Of a stretch of DNA of 64,000 bases, positions 16,731 through 25,692 are shown one piece after another. Source of the DNA: Dehalococcoidia bacterium. Its GTDB lineage: Bacteria; Chloroflexota; Dehalococcoidia; UBA3495. Location of the stretch: assembly GCA_030753265.1 (NCBI GenBank), contig JASMCQ010000035.1, positions 1 through 64,000 of the forward strand, written 5' to 3'. Below the pieces are notes generated by a model. That model was not told the origin of the DNA. It made no database searches and worked only from the letters and a program-made list of their open reading frames with translations. Position numbers and translations under genes: made by a program. Numbering within the stretch: position 1 is the first letter of the stretch; each line of letters opens with the position of its first letter.

Positions 16731-17463
16731 ACTGGGAGACTAGCGACCCCAGGTCGAACTGTATCCGCCGGAATCCTTCGGTGAAAGGAAGCCCGGAGGC
16801 CTCGGCGTGTATCGCCGCCCTTTCGCGCACCCGTTGGATCCGAGCGGCGAGGTCACGTCCCGACATCTGACTGGCGTGCTTGCCCAAAGATTCCGCCTTC
16901 AGTTCCAGGTAGTCCATCACATCCACGAAAACGTCGGGGGTCTCGCTGCCCCACAGATAAGCCTCGGCCACCCGGTGCGGCTCCAGTCCTTCGGCATAAA
17001 TCTGCTCCGGGAAATGCAGGTGGCTCCAGGCGTAGGTGAAGGCGGCATCCAGGGCCACCTGGCCGCTCATCCGGTGGTCCCGGTGTGTGTGAGTATTGCT
17101 GCGGTAAGGGTCGATGCACAGAATCAGATCGGGCTTGTGATGGCGGATTTCCCGGACTATCTGGCTGCGGAACAGCATGGTGTCTTCCAACCCGCCGTCG
17201 GGATGAGCCAGAAACACAACCTCTTTCACCCCCAAGGCATCCGAGGCTTCCTGCTGTTCCCGCTCGCGGATTTCCGCCAGCCGGGCCGGGGGCATCTCAC
17301 GGTCCGAAGTGCCTTTGTCGCCGTTGGTACAGAGCACCACGGCCACCTCCGTACCGGCCTCTTTGATCCACTTGCCCAGAGTCCCGCCGCAGCCGCCCTC
17401 GCAGTCGTCGGGGTGGGGTGTGACCGCCATCGCCCGAAGCGGCGGGGTAGTTATTATTTCCAT
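16717..17463 (-). CDS. PIG-L/LmbE family deacetylase
   Basis: 248 residues. AVTPHPDDCEGGCGG holds the His-Pro-Asp-Asp zinc motif and THTHRDHRMSGQ the third zinc His. HPDGGLEDT is the usual internal motif. The family removes acetyl from N-acetylglucosaminyl compounds, for example in mycothiol or bacillithiol synthesis or natural products. There is no adjacent glycosyltransferase to fix the substrate. An AGGA site lies about 12 bases before the ATG. Confidence 0.9.
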   Translation of the reverse strand: MEIITTPPLRAMAVTPHPDDCEGGCGGTLGKWIKEAGTEVAVVLCTNGDKGTSDREMPPARLAEIREREQQEASDALGVKEVVFLAHPDGGLEDTMLFRSQIVREIRHHKPDLILCIDPYRSNTHTHRDHRMSGQVALDAAFTYAWSHLHFPEQIYAEGLEPHRVAEAYLWGSETPDVFVDVMDYLELKAESLGKHASQMSGRDLAARIQRVRERAAIHAEASGLPFTEGFRRIQFDLGSLVSQFMNS

Positions 17464-17502
17464 AAGCGGTTGTGTCCTTTCTCCGTTGCGGGTATTTGGC
17501 GA

Positions 17503-17548
17503 GGAGCCTGGGGGACCCTTTCTCGCAAGAAAGGGTCCCCCAGGCTCC
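17503..17548. terminator. 21-bp perfect hairpin
   Basis: Arms 17503-17523 and 17528-17548 are exact reverse complements around CGCA. It lies between the end of the uncharacterised gene at 17615 and the start of the PIG-L gene, both on the minus strand, so it could terminate the former. There is no clear T-run. Confidence 0.55.
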
Positions 17549-17614
17549 CTCCTAAAGAACCTATTCTGGTCTGGTAAATGATAGGGGTTCTAGCTTCGCT
17601 AAGGAAGCCCCGGC

Positions 17615-18280
17615 TCATTCGTCGAGGGTGATGGCCCGGCCCAGGGCGGTGGCGGTGTACCGGCCGGTGCGGCCGGGCATTCGCTCCAGCCAGCGGAACT
17701 TGTCCCGGGCGGCGTTGCGGAGGGTCTGGGTGAAGCTATGGGGCTGGCGCCAGTCCGCCAGGTCGAACAGCCGCGCCAGCTCGGTGCCGTCGACGCTCTC
17801 CATGCCGAAAAACAGGCGGGCGGCCTCGGTAGCCACCACTACCCGGCGCATGTCTCCCAGCGGGTTGGCCGAGCGGCAAAACTCGGCAAAAGCCTTTTCA
17901 GTCGTGGGAGACCGGGCACTTTGTGGAGTCTCCGGCTGCTCCGAGTCCGCGGATTTATGCGGCCCTCGACGAGACGGCCGGGTACCGGAACTGGGGGCGC
18001 CGGCGGCTGGAGTTCGGCCACGGGCCGTCTCCCGAGCCGGTGGAGTTGCCAGGGTGTTGGTTTCAGGGGGCTGTGGCGGCGCCGGTGTTTCAGTTACACC
18101 GGTACCTTTTTCCAGCGGGGCCAACCGGGTGTTACCGCCGTTGGCCAACGGGGTGGAGAACATCAACTCCCGGGGGAGGTCTCTCAGTGCCAACACCACG
18201 ACATCGTGTATCACCTCCGGCTCTTCCGACTCGAAGGTTATCTGGGCGGAGTTGGGAAGGGTGATAGATACCTTGACCAT
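17615..18280 (-). CDS. Uncharacterised protein with disordered centre
   Basis: 221 residues from the ATG at 18280, which opens a compact beta-like N-terminus (MVKVSITLPNSAQITFESEEP, then VVVLALRDLPREL). A frame open as far as 18460 would add 60 poorly composed residues. Residues about 60-125 are Pro/Ala/Ser-rich and probably disordered. The C-terminus (AFAEFCRSANPLGDMRRVVVATEA ... LFDLADWRQPHSFTQTLRNAARDKFRWLERMPGRTGRYTAT) looks like a helical, possibly winged-helix, domain. The family is not recognised. Confidence 0.6.
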   Translation of the reverse strand: MVKVSITLPNSAQITFESEEPEVIHDVVVLALRDLPRELMFSTPLANGGNTRLAPLEKGTGVTETPAPPQPPETNTLATPPARETARGRTPAAGAPSSGTRPSRRGPHKSADSEQPETPQSARSPTTEKAFAEFCRSANPLGDMRRVVVATEAARLFFGMESVDGTELARLFDLADWRQPHSFTQTLRNAARDKFRWLERMPGRTGRYTATALGRAITLDE

Positions 18281-18477
18281 ACTTCTCGCGGGAAACTCCG
18301 GGCAGGCTGAACGTATGGTACCCCATGGGTAACTTGTAATCAACCCGGTTCCGGTATAAGTGTACCAATGGGGTGTAAACACCCGGAGGAATCCCACGTG
18401 GTTAATGGAAGCACAATACGAATTGGAGCAAGTCCGTTGTTTCCCCCCGCCCGCAAACACCCACCGAAAGCCCGGTG

Positions 18478-20358
18478 CTAGATGGTCTGCTTGAGGCGGA
18501 GGGCCAGGGAGCGGGTCAGGCCGGGTACGGCGGCGATGTCATCCACCGATGCCTCTTTGATGCCCTGCAGCGAGCCAAAGCGGCGCAGCAGCATCCGCTT
18601 GCGCTTGGGGCCGATGCCCGTGACCATGTCGATGGGCGAGCGGAGACTGCTCTTGCTTCGGAGGTTCCGGTGGTAGGTGATGGCGAAACGGTGGGCTTCG
18701 TCGCGAATCCGTTGCACCAAGTACATGGCTTGCGAGTTGCGGGGCAGGACAATGGGCTCCGGCGCATACGGCAGGTACAGCCACTCGTTCTCTTTGGCCA
18801 GAGAGGCCAGGGGAATGTCGTCCAGCCCAAGCTCCAGCAACACCTCCAGGGCCGCCGAGAGCTGCCCTTTGCCGCCGTCGATGAGCAACAGGTCGGGAAG
18901 GATGCCCCACGTGTCTAGGGCCGTTTGAGCGGAGTTTCCTTCATCCCCCTGACCGGCCTTCTGCTCGGCACGCCGGACCTCTCCCAGCCGTTTCAGACGG
19001 CGCCGCAGGACCTCTCGGATGCTTTCGTAATCGTCCACCCCCGCCACCGACTTGATCTTGAACCGGCGGTAGTGGGCCGGCTTGGGTCTCCCGTTCTCGA
19101 AGACGACCATGCTGCCCACGGTGTTGGTCCCCTGGATGTGGGAAATGTCGTAGCATTCCATCCGGTAGGGGGAAGCCGGCAGGCTGAGTTCCTCCTGGAG
19201 TTCGGACATGGCCTGCTGAATGATGTCGGCATTGCCCAGCCACTTGATTCGGTGGTGATCCAAACCCTGGACGGCGTTCACGGCGACCACGTCCATCAGC
19301 TGTTTGTGCACTCCGCGTTGAGGATGGGAGAGCTTGATCGTGCCGCCGCGCAGCTCCCGCAGCCAACCGCGGATCAGCTCCTCATCTTCCAACGGATGTT
19401 GCAACATGATTTGCGGGGGGACCATGGCCGCCGATTGATAGAACTGCTTGATGAACTGGCCGAGGATCAAGTTGGGAGGGTCGTCTTCAGTTCCCTCCAT
19501 GAAGAAGTGTTCCCGTCCGATGAGCTTGCCGTGGCGAACGGAGAAGACCTCCACCCAGGCCTCATTGCTCCCCTGGGCGAGCGCGACAACGTCCATATCA
19601 CTAACCGGGTTGGACGCGACCTTGATGCGTTGTTCCTCGGCAACCCGGTCGACGCTGCGTATCCGGTCCCGTAGTACGGCGGCCCGCTCGAATTCCAGCT
19701 TCTCGGAGGCCTCTTGCATGTTCCGGCGCAGGTCTCCGGTGACGGTTTCGGTATCCCCTTTCATGAACAGGATGACCTGTTCGATCACCTTCGCGTACTC
19801 TTCTTGGGTGGCATAACCGGCGCAGGGAGCAACGCAGCGGTGGATGTAGTATTCCAGGCAAGGCCGGGGATCGTTACCGGTAATCACCTTGGTGCAGGAA
19901 CGATAGGGGAACAGCCGCTTGATCAGGTCCATGCTCTGGCGGACGCTGCCGGCAGTGGCGAAGGGGCCGAAATACCGGGCCCCGTCATCGGCCACCCGGC
20001 GGGTGATGTAGACCCGGGGGTACTCTTCCGCGAGATCAATCTTCAAGTAGGGATAGGTCTTGTCGTCTTTGAGCCGGGCGTTGTACCGCGGCCGGTACCG
20101 CTTGATCAGGGTATTCTCGAGGATCAGCGCCTCGGATTCGGTGTCGGTGACGATGAACTCGAAGTCGTGGACGTGGCCCATCAGACGGCGAGTCTTGGGG
20201 AGTTGGCTGGCCGGGGAGCCGAAGTACGACCGGACGCGGTTGCGGAGAATGCTGGCTTTGCCCACGTACAGCACGGTGCCGCGGGCGTCTCTCATCATGT
20301 AGACGCCCGGCCGCTCTGGGGTAGCCCGCAGGCGCTGCTCAATGAGGGGTAGTGCCAT
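18478..20358 (-). CDS. uvrC: UvrABC system protein C (excinuclease subunit)
   Basis: 626 residues. The N-terminal GIY-YIG nuclease (GVYMMRDARGTVLYVGKA) makes the 3' incision. The Cys-rich stretch CTKVITGNDPRPCLEYYIHRCVAPC and the UVR motif (EKLEFERAAVLRDRIRSV) near residue 205 follow. The RNase H-like 5' nuclease has ECYDISHIQGTNTVGSMVVF and LLLIDGGKGQL. HhH motifs end the protein (IGPKRKRMLLRRFGSLQGI). It acts in nucleotide excision repair with UvrA and UvrB, which are not in the window. Confidence 0.97.
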   Translation of the reverse strand: MALPLIEQRLRATPERPGVYMMRDARGTVLYVGKASILRNRVRSYFGSPASQLPKTRRLMGHVHDFEFIVTDTESEALILENTLIKRYRPRYNARLKDDKTYPYLKIDLAEEYPRVYITRRVADDGARYFGPFATAGSVRQSMDLIKRLFPYRSCTKVITGNDPRPCLEYYIHRCVAPCAGYATQEEYAKVIEQVILFMKGDTETVTGDLRRNMQEASEKLEFERAAVLRDRIRSVDRVAEEQRIKVASNPVSDMDVVALAQGSNEAWVEVFSVRHGKLIGREHFFMEGTEDDPPNLILGQFIKQFYQSAAMVPPQIMLQHPLEDEELIRGWLRELRGGTIKLSHPQRGVHKQLMDVVAVNAVQGLDHHRIKWLGNADIIQQAMSELQEELSLPASPYRMECYDISHIQGTNTVGSMVVFENGRPKPAHYRRFKIKSVAGVDDYESIREVLRRRLKRLGEVRRAEQKAGQGDEGNSAQTALDTWGILPDLLLIDGGKGQLSAALEVLLELGLDDIPLASLAKENEWLYLPYAPEPIVLPRNSQAMYLVQRIRDEAHRFAITYHRNLRSKSSLRSPIDMVTGIGPKRKRMLLRRFGSLQGIKEASVDDIAAVPGLTRSLALRLKQTI

Positions 20359-20365
20359 CTTTAGC

Positions 20366-20749
20366 TTACAAGATCGTTCCCAACACTAGAATAACAACCA
20401 GCACCGATCCCGCCATTACCAGGATGCGCTTCAACTCGGCGCCGATGTAGGCTTGGGCCGGTGGGCGCTCGCCCCTCACCCGGGCGAAGGTTGACGAAGA
20501 GGGGTGCATCGCCGAACGGGGTAATGCCGGGCTGCGTACCACAGGTGCGGGGGCAGGAGCGGGCGAAGGCGAGGGGACGGGATCCACTGCATCCGGCGCC
20601 TGGAGGCCGGCATCGGTGGACGGCTCGCCGTCGGCGGTGATGGACCCTGCATCAGGCAAGGAAACCCCGCTGGGTCCCTTTTGCTGCCGTTTTCGTCTCC
20701 GGCCGAGTTGCGCCTGGCGTGACGCTACCCGGCGAGCTTTACCCGCCAT
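20366..20749 (-). CDS. Small tail-anchored membrane protein, uncharacterised
   Basis: 127 residues. The start is basic (SRQAQLGRRRKRQQKG), the centre is Pro/Ala/Ser-rich and the last ~20 residues are a hydrophobic helix (LVMAGSVLVVILVLGTIL) ending at the C-terminus, so it is probably tail-anchored with the basic part in the cytoplasm. The ATG at 20749 has AGGAGG about ten bases upstream; the longer open frame to 21193 overlaps xerD and is rejected. It ends 8 bases before uvrC and may be co-transcribed with it. Confidence 0.65.
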   Translation of the reverse strand: MAGKARRVASRQAQLGRRRKRQQKGPSGVSLPDAGSITADGEPSTDAGLQAPDAVDPVPSPSPAPAPAPVVRSPALPRSAMHPSSSTFARVRGERPPAQAYIGAELKRILVMAGSVLVVILVLGTIL

Positions 20750-20961
20750 GAAGCCTGGCCTCCTGATGAGCGTTGGTGGTTGCCCGGCCGGGTAAAGCGG
20801 AGCACCCGGTCTCGTTGGGCTGACAAGCTTACTATAGCAGCATTTTGTAGAAATGGGCAGCCCGCGGGAGGGTAGCAGCCACTGGTTTCCGGCCCCTGCC
20901 AGACCTCCGGAACTCCTTGGCCCGGCAATCGGCTTCCAGCGCCGCCCGAGGCCCGCGGGCC

Positions 20962-21900
20962 CTACGCCCGGGGATGCCTCTTTTCGTACTCTCGGTGCAG
21001 GTGGGCGCCGGTAAGGTGGGTGTAGACCTGCGTGGTGGAAATGCTGGAGTGACCCAGGAGTTCCTGCACGTGGCGCAGGGACGCGCCATTCTGGAGGAGG
21101 TGGGTAGCGAAGCTGTGCCGCAGCGTGTGGGGCGTGATGCGGTGGTTGATTCCCGCCTTCTCCCCGAAGGTCTTCATTATAGTCCAGATCCATTGGCGGG
21201 TCAGGCGCTCGCCACGGTGGTTCACAAACAGGGCAGGCTCTCCCTTCCGAGTACCAACCAGGGTGGCCCTGGCATCTTTCAGGTATCGCTTGATCTCACT
21301 CAGCGCCTTGGGGTACAGGTAGGCGATCCGCTCCTTGGAGCCCTTGCCCCAGCACCGGATGTACGACTCTTGCAGATCGATATCCTGCACGTTCAAAGAC
21401 ACCAGTTCGCCCACCCGGAGGCCGGTGGCGTAGAGCAGTTCCATTATTGTGGCGTCTCGCTGGCCTTCGTTGCCGCCCGCCCGGTAGGCCGTCTCCAAGA
21501 GTGAGGTTACCTCATCCTCGGAGAGGTACTTGGGAAGGGAACGGCCCACCCGCGGCGACCCCAGAGATTCCGTGGGGTCTTCGGTGATGGTGCCGTTCTC
21601 GGCGAGGTAGCCGAAAAAGGACCTGATCGCCGCTACCTTGCGGGCCGTAGTGGTATCCCGGTAGCCTTTGCGGCCCCTCAGGTTGGTGATGTAGTCGTTC
21701 AAGAGGTCCAAGCCCACCGATCCCCAGGGATATTCACCGTTGACTGCCCCGTTTGCGGCCCCGTTGGCCGCCCTGCTAGGGCGCTCTTGGAGGAATTCCC
21801 AGAACTGGGTCAGGTCGTTCCGGTAGGCTTCCGAGGTGTTGCGGGAAAAGCCTTTCTCGACGACTAGGTGCTGCAAAAAAGAGCCAATCGCCAGATTCAT
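20962..21900 (-). CDS. xerD: XerC/XerD-type tyrosine recombinase
   Basis: 312 residues. A SAM-like N-terminal domain (FLQHLVVEKGFSRNTSEAYRNDL) is followed by a catalytic domain with LLYATGLRVGELVSL (first Arg), a mid-domain Lys, HTLRHSFATHLLQNGASLRHVQELLGHSS and TTQVYTH (nucleophile Tyr). The residue set is complete. Length and sequence fit housekeeping dimer resolution (XerD) rather than a phage integrase; no attachment sites were seen. A repeated ANG insert lies near residues 48-58 between the helices of the N-terminal domain. AAAGGAT precedes the ATG. Confidence 0.88.
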   Translation of the reverse strand: MNLAIGSFLQHLVVEKGFSRNTSEAYRNDLTQFWEFLQERPSRAANGAANGAVNGEYPWGSVGLDLLNDYITNLRGRKGYRDTTTARKVAAIRSFFGYLAENGTITEDPTESLGSPRVGRSLPKYLSEDEVTSLLETAYRAGGNEGQRDATIMELLYATGLRVGELVSLNVQDIDLQESYIRCWGKGSKERIAYLYPKALSEIKRYLKDARATLVGTRKGEPALFVNHRGERLTRQWIWTIMKTFGEKAGINHRITPHTLRHSFATHLLQNGASLRHVQELLGHSSISTTQVYTHLTGAHLHREYEKRHPRA

Positions 21901-22268
21901 GTTCTGTATCCTTTCGCATTGTGCGCAATAAGATGGGATGGTGGAGCAAACCACCATGCCAATACTCGTGATGGGCAAAGTCTAGCACAAGTTCCGGAAC
22001 GGCCCTTCGACAAACATGAACCAAAAAAAGCCGATTCTGCGATTTGTGGTACAGAACCGGAACACCGTGGATGTCTCGATCCATAATGCTCAATTTGCGA
22101 TGAGCATGGGGGTGTTGGGGGGTTGGGGGACTCCGGTTTGCGCTCGGTGGGATCCGTGAGGGGGTTGCCCCTCCTCACGTCCGAAGGATTACATGGTGGC
22201 GTGTCTCAATTGGGTGAGCAAGGCTCCCCGAGAACGTTTTCCGGCGTCTTCTTCCGCGGTGAACGCGG

Positions 22269-23444
22269 TCAGCCGGTCGCCAGGACGATTGTTCCGGTGG
22301 ATGAAAGGGAGCCGCCGGTGCCGTTTACGATGCTGATCTTGGCGGGCTGTGTGGGGTCGCCGCGGTGCTTCACCTGACGGTCGCCGCACTCACCACGAAG
22401 CTGCCGCACCGCCTCCACCAGCAGGAAGCTGCCGTACATGCCGGGGTGGGTGTAGGATAGCCCGCCGCCGCTGGTATTCAAGGCGAAGTCTCCCCCCGGA
22501 GCGGTGCGTTGGCCTGCCACGAAATCCGGGGATTCACCGGGACCGCAAAAGCCCAGGGCTTCCAGCGTCAGCATAACGGTATAGGTGAAGGAGTCGTAGA
22601 TCATGGCCAGATCGAGGTCGGCGATGGAGACGCCTGCCCTTGCCAGCGCCTTGGGGCCGGTCTCTCTGGCGATGAGTGAGGTGAAAGACGGCATCATGCT
22701 GATCATGTTGTGGTCGTGGCTCTCGGCGGCGCTCAGCACCCAGACCGGCTGCTTCCGGCAACTGCGTGCTTTCTCGGCGGTGGTCACAATAATGGCCGCC
22801 CCAGAGTCGGTGACCAGGCAGCAATCGGGCAGGTGGAAAGGCCAGGCTACCCAGCGGGAGTTGTGGTAGTCGTCGAAGCTCATGGGCGTGTCATGCATCA
22901 CGGCCTTGGGGTTGAGGTTGGCCCATTTGCGAGTGGACACGGCAATTTCGGCCATGGCCTGCCGGGTCCGGTCTTCGCCATACTCGTGCATGTACCGGGT
23001 GCAGGCCAGCGCATAGTTTATGGGCGGCCCGATCATCCCGTAGGGCGCTTCGTACTGGGAGACCGGCAAGTTGGGGTCGGCCGGCATCCCGGCCCGGGTG
23101 GACCGGCCGGCCTGCCCGTGGGTGATGAGGGCCACGTCACAATAGCCCGCCCGGATGGCGGCGACGGCGTGGGCCACGTGGATAACAAAGGAGGAGCCGC
23201 CCACCGACGTGTTGTCCGTGAACCCTGGCTGGATGCCCATATACTCGGCGGTGGCAAGGGTAGAGAAGCCGGCGGTGAGCAGCCCGTTTACGTCGCTCTT
23301 GGCGAGACCGGCGTCTGCCAGTGCGTTGTGGGCCGCTTCAGCGTGGTGTTGAAGAGACGACTTGTTGGGGACCGTTCCCATTTCATCGGACTCCGCCACA
23401 CCGACGATGGCGATGTCCCGCTCCCTGGTGGCTCTCGACGTCAT
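22269..23444 (-). CDS. Thiolase-superfamily (SCP2-type) protein lacking the nucleophile Cys
   Basis: 391 residues. The N-terminus ERDIAIVGVAESDEMG and the C-terminal GGGLSYTHPGMYGSFLLVEAVRQLRG are typical of the SCP2-thiolase / lipid-transfer branch. Where catalytic thiolases have their acylated Cys, this protein reads NTSVGGSSFVIHVAHA, without Cys. The YTHPG His and a C-terminal glycine-rich loop remain. Homologues often pair with a DUF35 OB-fold protein; none is adjacent here. A GGAGGAACCGG site precedes the ATG at 23444. The reaction is unknown. Confidence 0.85.
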   Translation of the reverse strand: MTSRATRERDIAIVGVAESDEMGTVPNKSSLQHHAEAAHNALADAGLAKSDVNGLLTAGFSTLATAEYMGIQPGFTDNTSVGGSSFVIHVAHAVAAIRAGYCDVALITHGQAGRSTRAGMPADPNLPVSQYEAPYGMIGPPINYALACTRYMHEYGEDRTRQAMAEIAVSTRKWANLNPKAVMHDTPMSFDDYHNSRWVAWPFHLPDCCLVTDSGAAIIVTTAEKARSCRKQPVWVLSAAESHDHNMISMMPSFTSLIARETGPKALARAGVSIADLDLAMIYDSFTYTVMLTLEALGFCGPGESPDFVAGQRTAPGGDFALNTSGGGLSYTHPGMYGSFLLVEAVRQLRGECGDRQVKHRGDPTQPAKISIVNGTGGSLSSTGTIVLATG

Positions 23445-23672
23445 TTCCGGTTCCTCCCCAGAAGCTAAGCGCCGGCCATTCCGCGGCCCGGTCTGCCGGG
23501 CGCAGCCGTCGCCCGCGTTCGGACATCCTTCGGTTAGGCCAGCAACCGGACTGATGTTACACCAATTTGCCGAATCAGGCCAACCTGACCTTCTGGCCAC
23601 AATATGATAAAATGATAATGAATATAGCCTTTGATGGATGCTGATTCTCGACGCGAAGTTTTAGAGGTGCGG

Positions 23673-24233
23673 ATGCCCCGAAATTTTTGGATGATTGTCA
23701 GCAACGTGGAGAACTATCGCATCACCCACAACCTTGGGTTTACGGTACAAGGACTGAAAGCCCAACACCGGCGCAAGATGCAACGGATTGAATCAGGCGA
23801 CCGGGTGCTGTTCTACGTTTCCGGCGCCCGCCACTTCGCGGCCACTGCCACGGCCACCTCCTCCTTTTTCGAGGATGAATCAGCCGTCTGGCAAAACGAG
23901 GGTTGCGCCGGTTGGCCCTACCGGATAGAGATAAAACCCGAGGTGGTGCTCGATGATGCCCAGTGCATCGACGCCAACATACTGGCGCCGCGGCTGGACT
24001 ACATCAAGCGGTGGCCCCCGGAGAACTGGTACATGGCCTTCCAGGGGAACCTGCACCTGCTGCCCAAGACCGATTTCCTGCTAATCGAAGAGGAAATGCG
24101 GAAGCTCAAGTTCGGCCGGGATTACGACCGCGGCAGGGCGATCCAACCCCATCTGGCGCCCAGGAAAAAGAAGAGGAAGCGGGCCCACGGACCGTCCGCC
24201 GCACCCTCGGCGCCGGGCCCTCGGGTAGCCTAG
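23673..24233 (+). CDS. EVE-domain protein with basic C-terminal tail
   Basis: 186 residues. FWMIVSNVENYRIT, IESGDRVLFYV and WYMAFQGNLHLLPKTDFLLIEEEM are the EVE (PUA-like) fold landmarks. EVE and related YTH domains bind modified bases in DNA or RNA. The last ~30 residues are Lys/Arg-rich (RKKKRKRAHG), suggesting extra nucleic acid contact. The ATG at 23673 has GAGGTG upstream and matches the domain start; TTG at 23631 is a weaker alternative. It is convergent with queG. Confidence 0.88.
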   Translation: MPRNFWMIVSNVENYRITHNLGFTVQGLKAQHRRKMQRIESGDRVLFYVSGARHFAATATATSSFFEDESAVWQNEGCAGWPYRIEIKPEVVLDDAQCIDANILAPRLDYIKRWPPENWYMAFQGNLHLLPKTDFLLIEEEMRKLKFGRDYDRGRAIQPHLAPRKKKRKRAHGPSAAPSAPGPRVA

Positions 24234-24270
24234 GCTACCGAAATCCGGTGCCGGAGGCTATCCGGCAATA

Positions 24271-25461
24271 TCAGCAGTGGTGCCCCGATGAGGGTTCGGC
24301 GTGTTCGGGCACTCCACGGGCGCCGGAAATCTCTTCAAGGACCTGATGGTCCGTCTCCAGAAGCCGCGCTCGGTCGAGGGCTTGCCGCGCCTCGGCGGTG
24401 CCGATCCGTCCCAGCGCCCAGGCTGCGTGGCCCCGCACCAGGGTTTCTCCGTTTACCAGCGCCCGGCATAGGGCGGGGACCGCCGCCGGGTCTCGCCGGT
24501 TGCCCAGGGCTACGCAGGCGTTTCGCTGGAGGCCCGCTCTCTTGGAGCGGAGGAGCGGAGTGCCCTGGAACCGGCGCCGGAACTCCTCCTCGGACATTTC
24601 CAGCAGTCCCACGAGGTCCAGGTATTCCAGCCCGGCCCGCACGAAACCCTCACCTGGCCGGCGATTGGAATCAGACGGGAAAGATTTGCGGTTGACCGGG
24701 CAAACATCCTGGCAAATATCACAACCAAAGACCCAATCTTGCATCTGGGGCCTCAGCTCCGCCGGTATGGGCCCGCGGTTTTCGATGGTCAGGTAGGAGA
24801 TGCACCGGGCGTTGTCGATGGTGTACGGGGTCACGATGGCCCCCGTGGGGCAAGAGTCGATGCACCTGACGCAGGCACCGCAGCTCTTCCGTAGCGGCGG
24901 GTCGGCTTCCAACTCCAGGTCGGTGATCACCTGCCCGAGGAATACCCAGGAGCCGAGGCCGGAGGTGAGGAGGTTGGTATTCTTGCCGGTCCAGCCTAAT
25001 CCGGCCCGCCGGGCAGCCGCCCGGTCCAGCATGGGGCCGTCATCCACGTACCACCGGGCCGCGATCGGTGTATCCAGCCGGGCGCTCAGGCCCTCCATGT
25101 AGGCCCGCATCCACTTCTTCATGGGCTTGTGGTAGTCGGGGCCGCGGGCGTACCGGGCTACCTTGCCCGCCGCGACTTCAGGCGGCGCAGCGGGTCCATC
25201 GGGCTGCTGGTAGTTCACCCCCAGGCAGATGATCGAGCGCGCGCCGGGGAGCAGTTCTTGAGGGCTGGTACCCCGGCGGACCCGGGCCTCGGTGTACCAA
25301 GGCAATCCGTCCATCATCCCGGCCCGCAACCGGCCCAGGGTAATGCTCCGGTCTTCGGTGAACTCCTCGGCCGAAGCCACCCGGACCAGGTCGAATCCCA
25401 CCTCTAGGGCATAGCCTACCACGATGGCCTTGACTTCGGACACGGAGCTTCCCGGCGCCAT
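24271..25461 (-). CDS. queG: Epoxyqueuosine reductase
   Basis: 396 residues. The cobalamin-binding N-terminal half (WYVDDGPMLDRAAARRAGLGWTGKNT) holds the conserved Asp. Two 4Fe-4S clusters come from CGACVRCIDSCPTGA and CDICQDVCPVN. A HEAT-like C-terminus (LQRNACVALGNRRDP, HAAWALGRIGT) recognises the tRNA. It reduces epoxyqueuosine to queuosine in tRNA anticodons. The ATG at 25461 is chosen because AGGAGG lies nine bases upstream; an in-frame TTG two codons earlier is too close to that site. Confidence 0.95.
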   Translation of the reverse strand: MAPGSSVSEVKAIVVGYALEVGFDLVRVASAEEFTEDRSITLGRLRAGMMDGLPWYTEARVRRGTSPQELLPGARSIICLGVNYQQPDGPAAPPEVAAGKVARYARGPDYHKPMKKWMRAYMEGLSARLDTPIAARWYVDDGPMLDRAAARRAGLGWTGKNTNLLTSGLGSWVFLGQVITDLELEADPPLRKSCGACVRCIDSCPTGAIVTPYTIDNARCISYLTIENRGPIPAELRPQMQDWVFGCDICQDVCPVNRKSFPSDSNRRPGEGFVRAGLEYLDLVGLLEMSEEEFRRRFQGTPLLRSKRAGLQRNACVALGNRRDPAAVPALCRALVNGETLVRGHAAWALGRIGTAEARQALDRARLLETDHQVLEEISGARGVPEHAEPSSGHHC

Positions 25462-25523
25462 TTTCAATCTCCTCCTGCGCCCGGCGATGGGTGTTGTTTC
25501 AAGAAGTCCCCGGAAATTACCTA

Positions 25524-25615
25524 GCCACAGAGGTACAGAGGCACGGAGGACCGAAGGACCGGAGGACCCGAGATAAATACGACGTAATAACTCTGCGTCT
25601 CTGTGCCTCTGTGGC
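25524..25615. repeat. Dispersed CACAGAG palindromic element, copy B
   Basis: GCCACAGAGGTACAGAGGCAC at the left end pairs with GTGCCTCTGTGGC at the right. The core ATAAATACGACGTAATA matches, reversed and with one mismatch, the core of copy D at 61087-61154. It fills the gap between queG and the dUTPase gene. Confidence 0.85.
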
Positions 25616-25692
25616 TAACCCCTCGTTGCGTCGCTCCTGGGAGCGGTGGTTCTGATTCAAGACGCCCGGCGACGAAAGCCCTGGGTGCCCCG

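Noticed and set aside
20750..21193. Longer start for the small membrane protein
   Set aside because: It would overlap the xerD 3' end and encodes an unusual His/Pro/Arg mix; AGGAGG supports the ATG at 20749.
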